Assembly (NCBI RefSeq): GCF_001598055.1
Contig: NZ_CP014844.1
Coordinates: 1,976,967-2,040,966, forward strand
Length of the DNA: 64,000 nt
Source: Cupriavidus nantongensis
GTDB lineage: Bacteria; Pseudomonadota; Gammaproteobacteria; Burkholderiales; Burkholderiaceae
Direction of reading: 5' to 3'
Part shown: one piece after another, positions 17,009 to 26,600 of the stretch
Numbering within the stretch: the stretch's first letter is position 1
Layout of the letters: the number at the start of each line of letters is the position of its first letter
Notes under the pieces: model-generated
Databases searched by the model: none
Told to the model about the DNA's origin: nothing
The model's input: the letters and a program-made list of their open reading frames with translations, nothing else
Translations under genes and position numbers: made by a program

Positions 17009-18523
17009 ATGAAAACCATCAGCTTCCAGGCCAGTCCCACCATCGTCTGGCCGAACGAGAACCCCTACCTGAACGATGCCTGGCGTCCGGTCGACACCGA
17101 GTGGACCGCCACCTCGCCCGACCTGGAAATCATCGGCGAGATCCCGCGCGACCTCAGCGGCCTGTACGTTCGCAATGGCCACAATCCGGTGCACGAGTCC
17201 ATCGGCCGCTATCACCCGTACGACGGCGACGGCATGGTGCACGCCATGGCTTTCCACGGCGGCAAGGTCCAGTATCGCAATCGCTGGGTGCGCACGGTGG
17301 GCTTCCTGGCCGAACAGGCGGCGGGCAAGTCGCTGTGGCCGGGCATCATCGAACCGCGCAAGGCCGCGCTGCGCGGCTGGGGTTCGATCGGCGCCATGAA
17401 AGACAACGCGGGAACGGACATTATCGTCCACGGCGGCAAGATCCTGGCGGCTATGTCGCAATGTTCGGAACCGTACCGCATATCACCGTTCAGCCTGGAA
17501 ACCACCGGCGTGGAGCCAAACTGGGCGCGTGCGCTGTTTCCGCGCGGCATCTGCTCGCACTTCAAGGTCGACGAGCACACCGGCCACATGATGTTCTTCA
17601 ACTTCGGCGAGACCCCGCCGTACATGAACTACGGCGTGGTGGACCGCGACAACCAGCTCGTCCACTTCGAGCCCATCGAACTTCCCGGCCCGCGCTGGCC
17701 GCACGACCTTGGCATGACCGAGAACTACTGCGTGCTGCATGACCTGCCGCTGTTCTTCGATCCGGAACGCCTGCGCCAGGGCTCGCACCGGCTCGGCTTC
17801 TGGCGTGACGTTCCGTCACGCTTCGGCATCATTCCACGGTTCGGAAAGAACGTCGACGTGCGCTGGTTCGAAGCCGAGCCCTGCTACATACTGCACCTGT
17901 CCAATACCTTCGAAGAAGGGGACGAAGTGGTGATGGACGGCTGCATCCAGACCAATCCGCTGCCCGACATTTCCGGCCTGCCGACCGAAGGCTACGAGCG
18001 ACTGAAGGCCATGCTCGACCTACACTTGCAGAAGGCCCGCATGCATCGCTGGCGCTTCAACCTGCGCACCGGGCAGACACGTGAGGAAGACCTCGACGAC
18101 CAGGTGACGGAATTCCCGATGGTCAACGGCCTGCACAACGGACGCTCCTACCGCTACAGTTACAACGCCATTCCGAACAAGGGGTTCTGGCTGCTCGAAG
18201 GCCTGAAGAAGTATGACCTGCTCACCGGCCGGACGCAGACCTACATGCTGCCGCAAGGCTGCTACCTCAGCGAGGCGCCATTCGCGCAACGGCGTGGCGC
18301 CACGGCGGAAGACGACGGCTACCTCGTCACGTTTCTGACCAACCTCAATACCGGCAAGGGCGAGTGCGCCATCTTCGATGCACGTGACATCACGCGGGGA
18401 CCCGTCGCACGGATCGTGCTGCCGCAACAGGTGCCCACCGGCGCGCACGCGTTCTGGGCCACGCCGGACATGCTGCCCGACTTCGAAGCTGGCTTCGAGG
18501 CTGCCCTGCAGGGCAACTACTAA
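17009..18523 (+). CDS. Carotenoid-cleavage-family dioxygenase (lignostilbene dioxygenase-like)
   Basis: This is a 504-residue RPE65/CCD-family enzyme. Four histidines are placed as iron ligands: CSHFKVDEHTGHMMF, WPHDLGMTENY, YILHLSNTFEEGDEV and VPTGAHAFW. NGHNPVHE and YDGDGMVHAM near the N-terminus are also family marks. Such enzymes split carbon-carbon double bonds of carotenoids, apocarotenoids, stilbenes or phenylpropenes, giving aldehydes. Linkage to an aldehyde dehydrogenase and a CoA ligase supports a catabolic role with an aldehyde product. Fragments of this very gene are copied, one inverted, at 20011-20154. Confidence 0.92.
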   Translation: MKTISFQASPTIVWPNENPYLNDAWRPVDTEWTATSPDLEIIGEIPRDLSGLYVRNGHNPVHESIGRYHPYDGDGMVHAMAFHGGKVQYRNRWVRTVGFLAEQAAGKSLWPGIIEPRKAALRGWGSIGAMKDNAGTDIIVHGGKILAAMSQCSEPYRISPFSLETTGVEPNWARALFPRGICSHFKVDEHTGHMMFFNFGETPPYMNYGVVDRDNQLVHFEPIELPGPRWPHDLGMTENYCVLHDLPLFFDPERLRQGSHRLGFWRDVPSRFGIIPRFGKNVDVRWFEAEPCYILHLSNTFEEGDEVVMDGCIQTNPLPDISGLPTEGYERLKAMLDLHLQKARMHRWRFNLRTGQTREEDLDDQVTEFPMVNGLHNGRSYRYSYNAIPNKGFWLLEGLKKYDLLTGRTQTYMLPQGCYLSEAPFAQRRGATAEDDGYLVTFLTNLNTGKGECAIFDARDITRGPVARIVLPQQVPTGAHAFWATPDMLPDFEAGFEAALQGNY

Positions 18524-18610
18524 GCCAGTCGGCGCGCCCCGGCGGCGCGCCGGCATCGCGGCAGGACCCGCAGAGGTCCAGCCAATCCATTGAAAGGACG
18601 GAGACAACCC

Positions 18611-19717
18611 ATGCAATCCCTCACCTGCGCCGCTGCGCTGGCCTTGCTCTGCGCACCGGCACTCGCCAGCGCGCAGACCACCATGCTGGTCGGCGGCCAG
18701 CTCAAGCTCGGCCTCGACATGACCTCCATCAGCGGCTCCGGCCGCACAGGCGGCACGTCCGCCCGCGCCTACCGCGAATCGAACAACACGAGCTTTTGGT
18801 TCATCGACGGCAAGGAACAACTGGCGCCGGGCCTGAAGGCCCTCTATCACCTGGAATGGGACTTTGCGCTTGACACCGGCGTCCAGGGTGCCGGCCGTAC
18901 GTTCTACGTCGGCCTTGACGAAGAACGCTTTGGGCGCCTGAAACTAGGCCGCCAGTCGGTTTATTTCAGCCACCATTGGTTCATCAACGACACGCACGGC
19001 TCATTTGACGCAGCGCCCAATGCCGCCAACTCGCTCAATGTCCTCGGCACCATCAACGGCGCCAACTTCGCCGGCAACTTCCTGAACAACACGGTCCGCT
19101 ACGAGTTTCCGGTCATCGCCGGCTTCTCGGGAATGGCATCCTACTCCTTTGACGCCGAACAGCCGGGCGCTGGCCGCAACCATACTTGGTACGTCAGTCC
19201 GACGTACACCAACGGCGGCTTCAAGGCCGGCTACTTCCACATGCAGCGTGACAGCCAGGGTACCTTGCCTCTGCAGACCGTCGGCTCGCTGGACCAGACG
19301 GCCGACAAGCTGGCCATTGGCTACACGTGGAACGGCTTCCGCGTGGGCGTCGTGGTTGACCGTAACCGCGTGACCAACCGTGCAACCAATCTGCGGCAGG
19401 ACCGGATCGCCTACGCCGTCCCGCTTGGGTACAGCTTTGGCCCGCACCTGGTCGCACTGACTTGGGGGCAGGCGTTCTCGATGCACGAAAACGGTCATAC
19501 GGTGGATGACACCGGCGCAAAGATGCTTTCCATAAGCTATCAGTACAGCCTGAGCAAGCGCACCACACTCGATGTCTCTTATGTGGAGCTGCGGAACGAG
19601 CGCAACGGGCGATATAACTTCTGGGTTGGCGGACTGAAGTCGGGATCCCAGCTGTCGACGGCGGACGCGGGGGCTCGTGCTCGAATGGCCTATGCGGGCA
19701 TCAAGCATCTGTTCTGA
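18611..19717 (+). CDS. Gram-negative porin (OmpC/Omp32-like)
   Basis: The 368-residue precursor has a signal peptide (MQSLTCAAALALLCAPALAS, then AQ). The mature part shows a beta-strand pattern (FYVGLDEERFGRLKLGRQSV, NNTVRYEFPV, LSISYQYSLSKRTTLDVSY) and a C-terminal phenylalanine in AYAGIKHLF, the outer-membrane assembly signal. It is a typical Burkholderiales trimeric porin. It ends the plus-strand operon, so it is probably the outer-membrane entry route for the cluster's substrate. Confidence 0.92.
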   Translation: MQSLTCAAALALLCAPALASAQTTMLVGGQLKLGLDMTSISGSGRTGGTSARAYRESNNTSFWFIDGKEQLAPGLKALYHLEWDFALDTGVQGAGRTFYVGLDEERFGRLKLGRQSVYFSHHWFINDTHGSFDAAPNAANSLNVLGTINGANFAGNFLNNTVRYEFPVIAGFSGMASYSFDAEQPGAGRNHTWYVSPTYTNGGFKAGYFHMQRDSQGTLPLQTVGSLDQTADKLAIGYTWNGFRVGVVVDRNRVTNRATNLRQDRIAYAVPLGYSFGPHLVALTWGQAFSMHENGHTVDDTGAKMLSISYQYSLSKRTTLDVSYVELRNERNGRYNFWVGGLKSGSQLSTADAGARARMAYAGIKHLF

Positions 19718-19787
19718 AGACGTTCGACATGGGCAATCAGGCTCGTCCCGCTCGACCGGGCACAACGAACCTGGCGCCCTCCGCGCT

Positions 19788-19979
19788 GACTGATGGTGGC
19801 GGTCATATTGTTGCCAAACTGGGGCACCGCGCCACCGAGTCCGGTCTGGCTGACATATGCCTGGTTGTCCTGCCCATACTGCCCGACGAGCGCCCGGTTG
19901 TAGGCACCGTTCTTCGTGACATCGACACGATTGCCGTCTCCCTGCTGCGCGGTGCTCAACTGCACCGCCTGGTCGGCAC
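19788..19979 (-). pseudogene. Fragment of a curlin (CsgA/CsgB-like) gene
   Basis: On the minus strand one frame reads VQLSTAQQGDGNRVDVTKNG, AYNRALVGQYGQDNQAYVSQ and FGNNMTATISQ. This is the repeating N-x5-Q-x-G pattern of curlin amyloid repeats. It has no start, no signal peptide, and is broken at both sides by unrelated sequence. It is a scrap of a curli subunit gene brought into this junction. Confidence 0.65.
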
Positions 19980-20009
19980 GGCAAGCGCCAAGAACAAGCT
20001 GTACTTTGA
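19975..20009 (+). pseudogene. Internal fragment of tnpA
   Basis: The bases encoding SAKNKLYF match the tnpA segment near 1172-1203 (minus strand) with one or two changes. The frame then joins unrelated sequence at about 20010. It comes from a related but not identical copy of the transposase. Confidence 0.6.
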
Positions 20010-20010
20010 A

Positions 20011-20154
20011 CCCCGCCCTACATGAACTACGGCGTGGTGGACCGCGACAACCAGCAGGCGTTCCGGATCGAAGAACAGCGGCAGGTCATGCAGCACGCAG
20101 TAGTTCTCGGTCATGCCGAGGTCATGCGGCCAGCGCGGGCCGGGCAGTTCGATG
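20011..20154. repeat. Direct plus inverted copies of dioxygenase gene pieces
   Basis: Positions 20011-20055 copy 17613-17657 in the same direction with one change. Immediately after, 20054-20154 copies 17674-17773 in reverse orientation with one or two changes. The junction shares two bases (GC). The arrangement looks like a template-switch or fold-back repair scar using the dioxygenase gene about 2.4 kb upstream. Confidence 0.8.
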
Positions 20155-20186
20155 CGCCGGCTGTACACATCCAACACCACTGCACT

Positions 20187-20355
20187 GAAGGTACTTTCCC
20201 CTTACCGGCGCGAGCATATCAATCGGCTCGGGGACTACCTGCTGGACCTCCAGAGACGGGCTCCGCCACTCGATTCAACGATAGAATTTCTTTTAAAATC
20301 AGCCGCTTAGCGGAGATGTGGCGGATTTTTTACGAATAGCGGCCAACCCTCAACC
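20187..20355 (+). repeat. Inverted copy of the tnpA 3' end and transposon end
   Basis: This region is an inverted near-copy of 702-870. It encodes the last ~40 residues of TnpA (VLSPYRREHINRLGDYLLDL and so on) with a few substitutions such as STIEFLLK for PTIDFLFK. It ends in the terminal repeat (GCGGCCAACCCTCAACC). It closes a 19.65-kb segment, 702-20355, bounded by inverted ends. Confidence 0.85.
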
Positions 20356-20621
20356 TGTCTCTCGCGTTGGTAAGCCGGGAGTCGCCGTTGGGGAGCGTCG
20401 ATCTGCTTGAAGTCGGCTGAGCCGCCGCCCGTGCCGGGTTCATAGTGGCCTTCGAAGCATGTGCGCCACTTTTGCAGCAAAAGTGGGAAGCACTGCGTCG
20501 CCAACTATTGTTGGATTTTTTTGAGGTCTATTGATGTAAAGTGTTAATTTGGTGTTAAACGCTTTAAACGAGATTCTGTCCGTCAAAGCATTATTTATTT
20601 GCCATCAGTCTGGAGATACAG
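20356..20621. promoter_or_regulatory. Upstream region of the methylase/helicase gene
   Basis: This non-coding stretch changes from GC-rich to AT-rich near 20500. It holds the palindrome at 20467-20485 and AT-rich candidate promoter sequence (GATGTAAAGTGTTAATTTGG). A CTGGAG ribosome site lies just before the ATG at 20622. Confidence 0.5.
20467..20485. promoter_or_regulatory. Perfect 19-bp palindrome, TTTTGC-A-GCAAAA class, copy 1
   Basis: CACTTTTGCAGCAAAAGTG is a perfect palindrome around a central A. The same core recurs at 28409-28425 and 62715-62729, each time upstream of a backbone gene. The design is like the KorB operator of IncP plasmids (TTTAGC-S-GCTAAA), but the sequence differs. Confidence 0.6.
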
Positions 20622-23600
20622 ATGCAGCTCGACCTGTTCGGCGCCACACGAGAAGAGGCGACTCAGGACGCGGCACCGCCCGTACTAGCTCAGGAGGGAA
20701 CGTGGCGTCCCCCTGAAGCTCTGGCCTTCGACGCCGCCTTGCGTAGTGGATCGCTGATCAACGTCGTTGCGATTCTAAATAAGCTCAAGACCGAAGCTGC
20801 GGCCAAGGTTCTACTCGCATCGGGGTTCGCGGTCACTACGATGAAAGACCGGGCCCAACTCATGAAGGATGTGCAGCCGCAACTGATGGCGGCGGTGCGC
20901 CTCAAGATGACTGGCTCCGAACTGCACGAACATCGGCGTCAAGGGCAGTCCCAACAAATCGACCTGGCCACGTCCAATTCTGGTACATTAATTAATAACA
21001 TTGACAACACACAGGACCCGGCTGGGAGCCAAGATCATGGAAGCACTCTACAAACGCGAGCTGTACGGCGAGACGACGGCCCTCAAGATCGAGGTGATGG
21101 GATCGACGGCGGTCTCCATCGCGAATCGCTGGGCGATGGGCTGGCCGGATCGAGTGGTCTCGCTGCTGGTGGCGAATCAGTATCTGGGCAAGCTGACCGA
21201 GCAGACCAATCTGGAGAAGGACGTGCTGGCGAACGAGATGGAGAACTCGCATCTGTCGCCCAGCGAAATTCTGACGATGCACGGCGTCCAGCAGGAAGCA
21301 CCGGAAGTGGATCGCCTGGTGGACTGAGCGCACCGGCCACGGGTGCCCAGCCTCCCTCCGCTCAAACCTCCAACAACGGCATAGCCTTACTGCGCCAAAT
21401 CGAAGAGGCCTGGCGTGGCGCCATCCCCGAAGACGGCCGCTTTGTTACCCATCGCCTATACCCGGCAACAGTGACACTCAACGGAGTGTCGCGTCGGTTT
21501 GGCGTGAGCAAAGCCAGCGGCGCCGGCCCGTTCCACCTTACGGCCCTGGTGCAACACCAGCTTGGCCCCCAGTTCAACTACTACAAGCTCACCCGAGATG
21601 GCGAGTTGATCCGGGAGGGGCAAAAGAATCTTTGGGCGTTGACGGCAGAAGCCCGCGATATCCATATTCAAGAATTCAGGGCCGTGTTTCAGCCGCTGGC
21701 AGTGGACCAGCAAGTGCCTGCTGTTGCCACGCCACATACTGCGCCCGCCGAGACGCCTATGGCAGTCGCGCCTGCGCCAATGGGTCAATCACCCGTTGAC
21801 ACGCAACAGCCCCCGCCGTCTGATCGCACATCAGAAGCGACCGTTTCGCCCATCCGCCGCCCTGCGTTTGTCGGCCCAATTTCGTACACCCGCGAGCAGT
21901 TGGAGAGCATGTACGTCACGCAGATGACGGACCAACAGTTGCGCCAGGCCTCGGCATTCTTCACCGAAGGCAGCCGCGCGCAAGCGATTCGCATCCAAAT
22001 CGAAAAGCGCGAACAAGAGGCGCAAGCCGCCCAAGCTGCAAGGCAGCAAGCAGAAGAGGCCCAAGCCTTTGCCTCGGTACGAGAAGTAAAGCCGGCAGGG
22101 CAAGAGCGGTACGGCGAGCGACTGGACCACGTCATTACGGATGCCGACCGGATCGGGCAGGGCGGCCTCATGGAGAAGTACCGCGACAACGTCCGTGCTA
22201 TCGAACTGGTGCGCACGCTTGATGCACAGAACCGCAATGCGACAGAAGATGAACTGCGCGTGCTGGCCAGATATGTAGGATGGGGCGGACTGAAAGGCGT
22301 ATTCGATCCCGAAAACAAGGCTTGGGCGCAACAGCATGGTGAGTTGAAGTCGCTGCTGACGGATGCGGAGTGGGCAGCGGCGAGCCGCTCGCAGCTTGAC
22401 GCCTTCTATACGGCGCCGGTAGTTGTCGATGCCATGTACGCAGGCCTGTCCCGGATGGGCTATGACGGCGGCCGCATGATTGACCCGTCCATGGGCAGTG
22501 GAAACTTCGTCGGCATGATGCCGGCAGAGATGCGGCGCGAGTCGAGTATTCACGGCGTGGAGCTGGACATCCTGACGAGTCGCATTGCTTCGTCGTTGTA
22601 CCCAACGGCCAAGATCGCCAAGGCCACAGGTTTTCAGGCGTATAACGCACCTGTTGGCTATTTCGATCTGGTGGTAGGCAACCCGCCTTTCGGTAGCCAA
22701 CCCATCGCTGACGAGCGAGGATCGGCATACTCCGGCTGGTCCATTCACAACTATTTCTTCGCCAAGAGCATCGAGTTGTTGCGGCCAGGTGGTCTCATGT
22801 CAATGGTCGTGTCGCACAACTTCCTGGACAAACTCGATCCCCACGTACGGCAGTGGATCTCGCGCCGAGCTGAGCTTGTGTCGGGAGTGCGACTGCCCAA
22901 CGACACCTTCAAGGGCAATGCCAATACGGAGGTCGTGACCGATATTCTCGTCTTCCGTCGTATCGACCACGAAAACACGCTGGGGCGCGATGAGCGTCCG
23001 GACTGGCTCGAAACCACTGACATCGAGATCCAGAATCCGAAGTCGGACGAGCACGCCTTGGCTGCGGTCAACAACTACTTCCTGAAGAACCCGCAGAACG
23101 TCTTGGGCACGCATTCTGCCGAAGGCTCGATGTACCGGGCCAACGAATACACCGTGCTGCCAGACGAGTCCAAGGGCACGCTGCAGGAACAACTCGCACG
23201 CTGGGTCGAAACGCTGCCCCAAGGCATCTACTCACGCGTCGAGCGCACGGATGAGGTCGAGGTGTCTGCAGAGGCGACCGACATCCCAGAGCACGTGAAG
23301 GAAGGGTCGTTCTTCATCAAAGAGACAAAGGACGGCCCTCAGGTCTGGCAGCGCTTGTCGGATTTGCGGAATGTACAGCGCGCGGCCCAATGGGAGCCGC
23401 CCAATGAACGCGCTGGCGAACGGATGGTGGGAATGATCCGCACCCGTGAGGCCTTACGCGAGCAAATGCGTCTGGAGCGCAGTCCAGAGGCCACCGATGT
23501 GCAAATTGAGGCGAGCCGCCGCGAACTGAACCGGGTCTATGACGGCTTCCGCGGCAAGTTTGGCTTCCTCAACGATCCCGTCAACCGGCGCATCTTCCTT

Positions 23601-26600
23601 GACGACACTGAGTCGCCACTGGTGCAAGCGCTGGAGTTCGACTACGAAAAGGCCATCACTCAGACCTACGCACAGGAGCATGGCGTCGAAGCCAGGCCTG
23701 CGCGTGCGGTGAAGGCGGACATCTTCAGCCGGCGCGTGCTCTTTCCTCCCGGCGAACTGGAGGTCGTGGAGACTGCCAAGGATGCGCTGCTGCACTCCCT
23801 CAATCAACGCGGTCGCGTTGATCTGGAGTACATGCAGCGTGCCTATGGCCGAGGGGAAAAGGAGATCCTTGCCGAGTTGGGTGAGTTGGTCTACACGGAT
23901 CCCAAGTCCGGTACCGTGGTCACGGCCGATGAGTACCTGTCGGGCGACGTGAAGACAAAGCTTGAGCAAGCGCTGGCGGCAGCGAAGGATAGTCCGGAGC
24001 TGCAACGCAACGTGCAGTCCCTGCGGGGAGTCATCCCCGCCGACAAGATGCCTTCGGAAATCCACGCGGCAATCGGCGCGAGCTGGATACCGACGAAGTA
24101 CTACCAGGCCTTTGCCCGCGATATCTCAGGCGGTGAGGCCGCCTTCACCTACGTACGCGCCACAGGCCAGTGGCTCATGAGCGAGAAGCAGGGCATCGAC
24201 TTCGCGAAGAACAACGGCGAGTTCGGTACACCCAAGCTGGGTGCCATCGACATCCTGGCGCTGGCGATGAACAGCCGCGCCCCCGAGGTCAAGAAACCAG
24301 AGGTCGTGGATGGGCAGACTCGCTACGTCACCGACGAAGAGCAGACTGAAGCTGCCCGACAAGCGGCCGACAAAATTCAGTCGCACTGGGACTCCTGGCT
24401 ATGGGCCGATCCCGAACGTGCGCAAGAACTGGCCGGTATCTACAACGAGCGATTCAACCGCACGGTGGAGCGCAAGTTCGACGGGGCGCACCTGACATTC
24501 CCGGGGATGAATCCGGGCATCGAGCTGCTTGGCCACCAGAAGAATGCCGTTTGGCGCGGTCTGCAAGACCGCACCATGTTGCTGGACCACGTTGTCGGCG
24601 CCGGGAAGACTTACGAGAGCATTGCCATGTTCATGGAGATGCGCCGACTGGGTATCTGCAACAAGCCAATGCTTGTGGTGCCCAACCACTTGACATTGCA
24701 ATGGCGCAGCGACTTCTACCGACTCTACCCCGGTGCGAACGTCCTTGCGGCCACGCCGCAGGATTTTGAGAAGGAGAATCGCGAGCGCCTGTTCTCAAAG
24801 ATTGTGACGGGCAACTGGGACGCCGTGATCATCGGTCACTCGGCCTTGAAGAAGATCCCCTTGCCGCCTGGCGCGGAGATCGAGGTCATCGGCGAGCAGC
24901 TTGACGATATCAGCGGCGCCATTGAGGACATGAAGCGTGAGCGGGGAGACCGTCACGTCATCCGCGACATGGAGAAGATCAAGGCCAACTTGGAAGCCAA
25001 GGTGACGCGGCTCAAAGAGAAGGCCGGCGAGAAAACCAAGGTCGTGGACATGGCTGACCTGGGCATCGATGGCCTTGAGGTCGATGAAGCCCACGAGTTC
25101 AAGAACCTGTTCTTCAATACGCAGATGAACCGCGTAGCGGGCCTAGGCAATCCGGCAGGTTCTGGCAAGGCGTTCGATCTGTTCGTCAAGACGCGTTGGC
25201 TTCAAAAGACCTACGGCGAGGACGTTCCGCTCGTTCACGCTACAGGCACGCCTGTCTCGAACTCGCTGGCCGAGATGTTCACGGTCCAGCGCTACCTGCA
25301 GTATGACAAGCTCAAGGCTCAAGGCCTCCACGTCTTCGATGCGTGGGCAAAGCAGTATGGTGACGTGCAGAACGTCTACGAGGTCGCGCCGTCGGGCACA
25401 GGCTATCGGTTGTCGCAACGCTTCGCCAAGTTCAAGAACCTGGGCTCGCTCATGGGCGAGTACCGCAGCTTCGCCGACGTGGTCACGCTCAATGATCTCA
25501 AAGCGCAAGAGCTGGCGCGCGGCAGGGTATTCCCCGTGCCGAAACTCGCCGGTGGCAAGCCCATGAACGTTGTCGTGCCTCGCTCCAAGCTTCAGGAAGC
25601 CTTCTTCGGGGTGCCTGAAATCGCTCGCGAGAACGACGGCGGCATCCGCTTCGAGATGAGTCTGGATCCCGACAAGCCCATCAGCATCCAGCGAACCGAC
25701 GACGGCAAGTTCGAGATGCAGCAGCAGGATGGCGAGTATCTGCGTCGGGGCGCCCGTCGCTACGAGACGGCGGAGGAGGCGGCCTACATGACAGCCCTCT
25801 CAGCCATCACGCCCGTCATGCGCATCGATCCACATTCGATCATTGGCCAGTTTGAGAACCTGCGGCAACTCACTCGGCAGACCAAGGGCAAGATCAACGC
25901 GTTGTCGCTGACAGGGCTGGCGAACAAGGCAGGCCTGGACTATCGCCTCATCGACCCAACGGCACCAGACGACCCCCATAGCAAGATCAACCACGCCATC
26001 GATAACATGGTGGAGCAGTGGAAGCGATGGGACGCGGATAAGGGAACACAACTTGTGTTCTGCGATCTGTCGGTGCCTTTGTCGGCGAAAGCAAAGATGG
26101 CCAGCAAGGAGAAACGGATCTACGTGCGCGACGAGAACGGCGCGCTTACCCACAAGAAAGGAACGCTGCACACTCTCAAAGAGTACGAGGGTCTTCCGTA
26201 CTACCTTGTCGCCAGCGGGCGCAAGAACGACCGCACATTCTCGATGTATGACCCGACCACGGGCCAACTCATGAAGGAAGGCCTGGACAGCAAGCCAGGT
26301 GCGCACGACTTCTTTTCTCGCCTTGTGAAGCAGGAGGGCGGAACTGAGCGCTGGCTAGACATGCGCGAGCGGTCCCGTCCAATCAGTGAGGATGAGATTG
26401 AGGAGTACAAGAACGAGAATTCTCTGGACGTGGAAGGTGATGCAGCCGACGTAGAGTTTTCGATGGCGGACATCGAGGGTGCTACGGGTGTCTCGGGCTT
26501 CTCCGTCTACGACGACATGAAGGCCAAGCTTATTTCGCGCGGCGTACCCGAATCGGAGATTGAGTTCATTCACGATCACGACACGCCGCAGGCAAAGGAT

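Noticed and set aside
702..20355. A simple composite transposon with its own target duplication
   Set aside because: The five bases outside the two ends differ (GGGCG and TGTCT), so one-step transposition of the whole segment is not shown.
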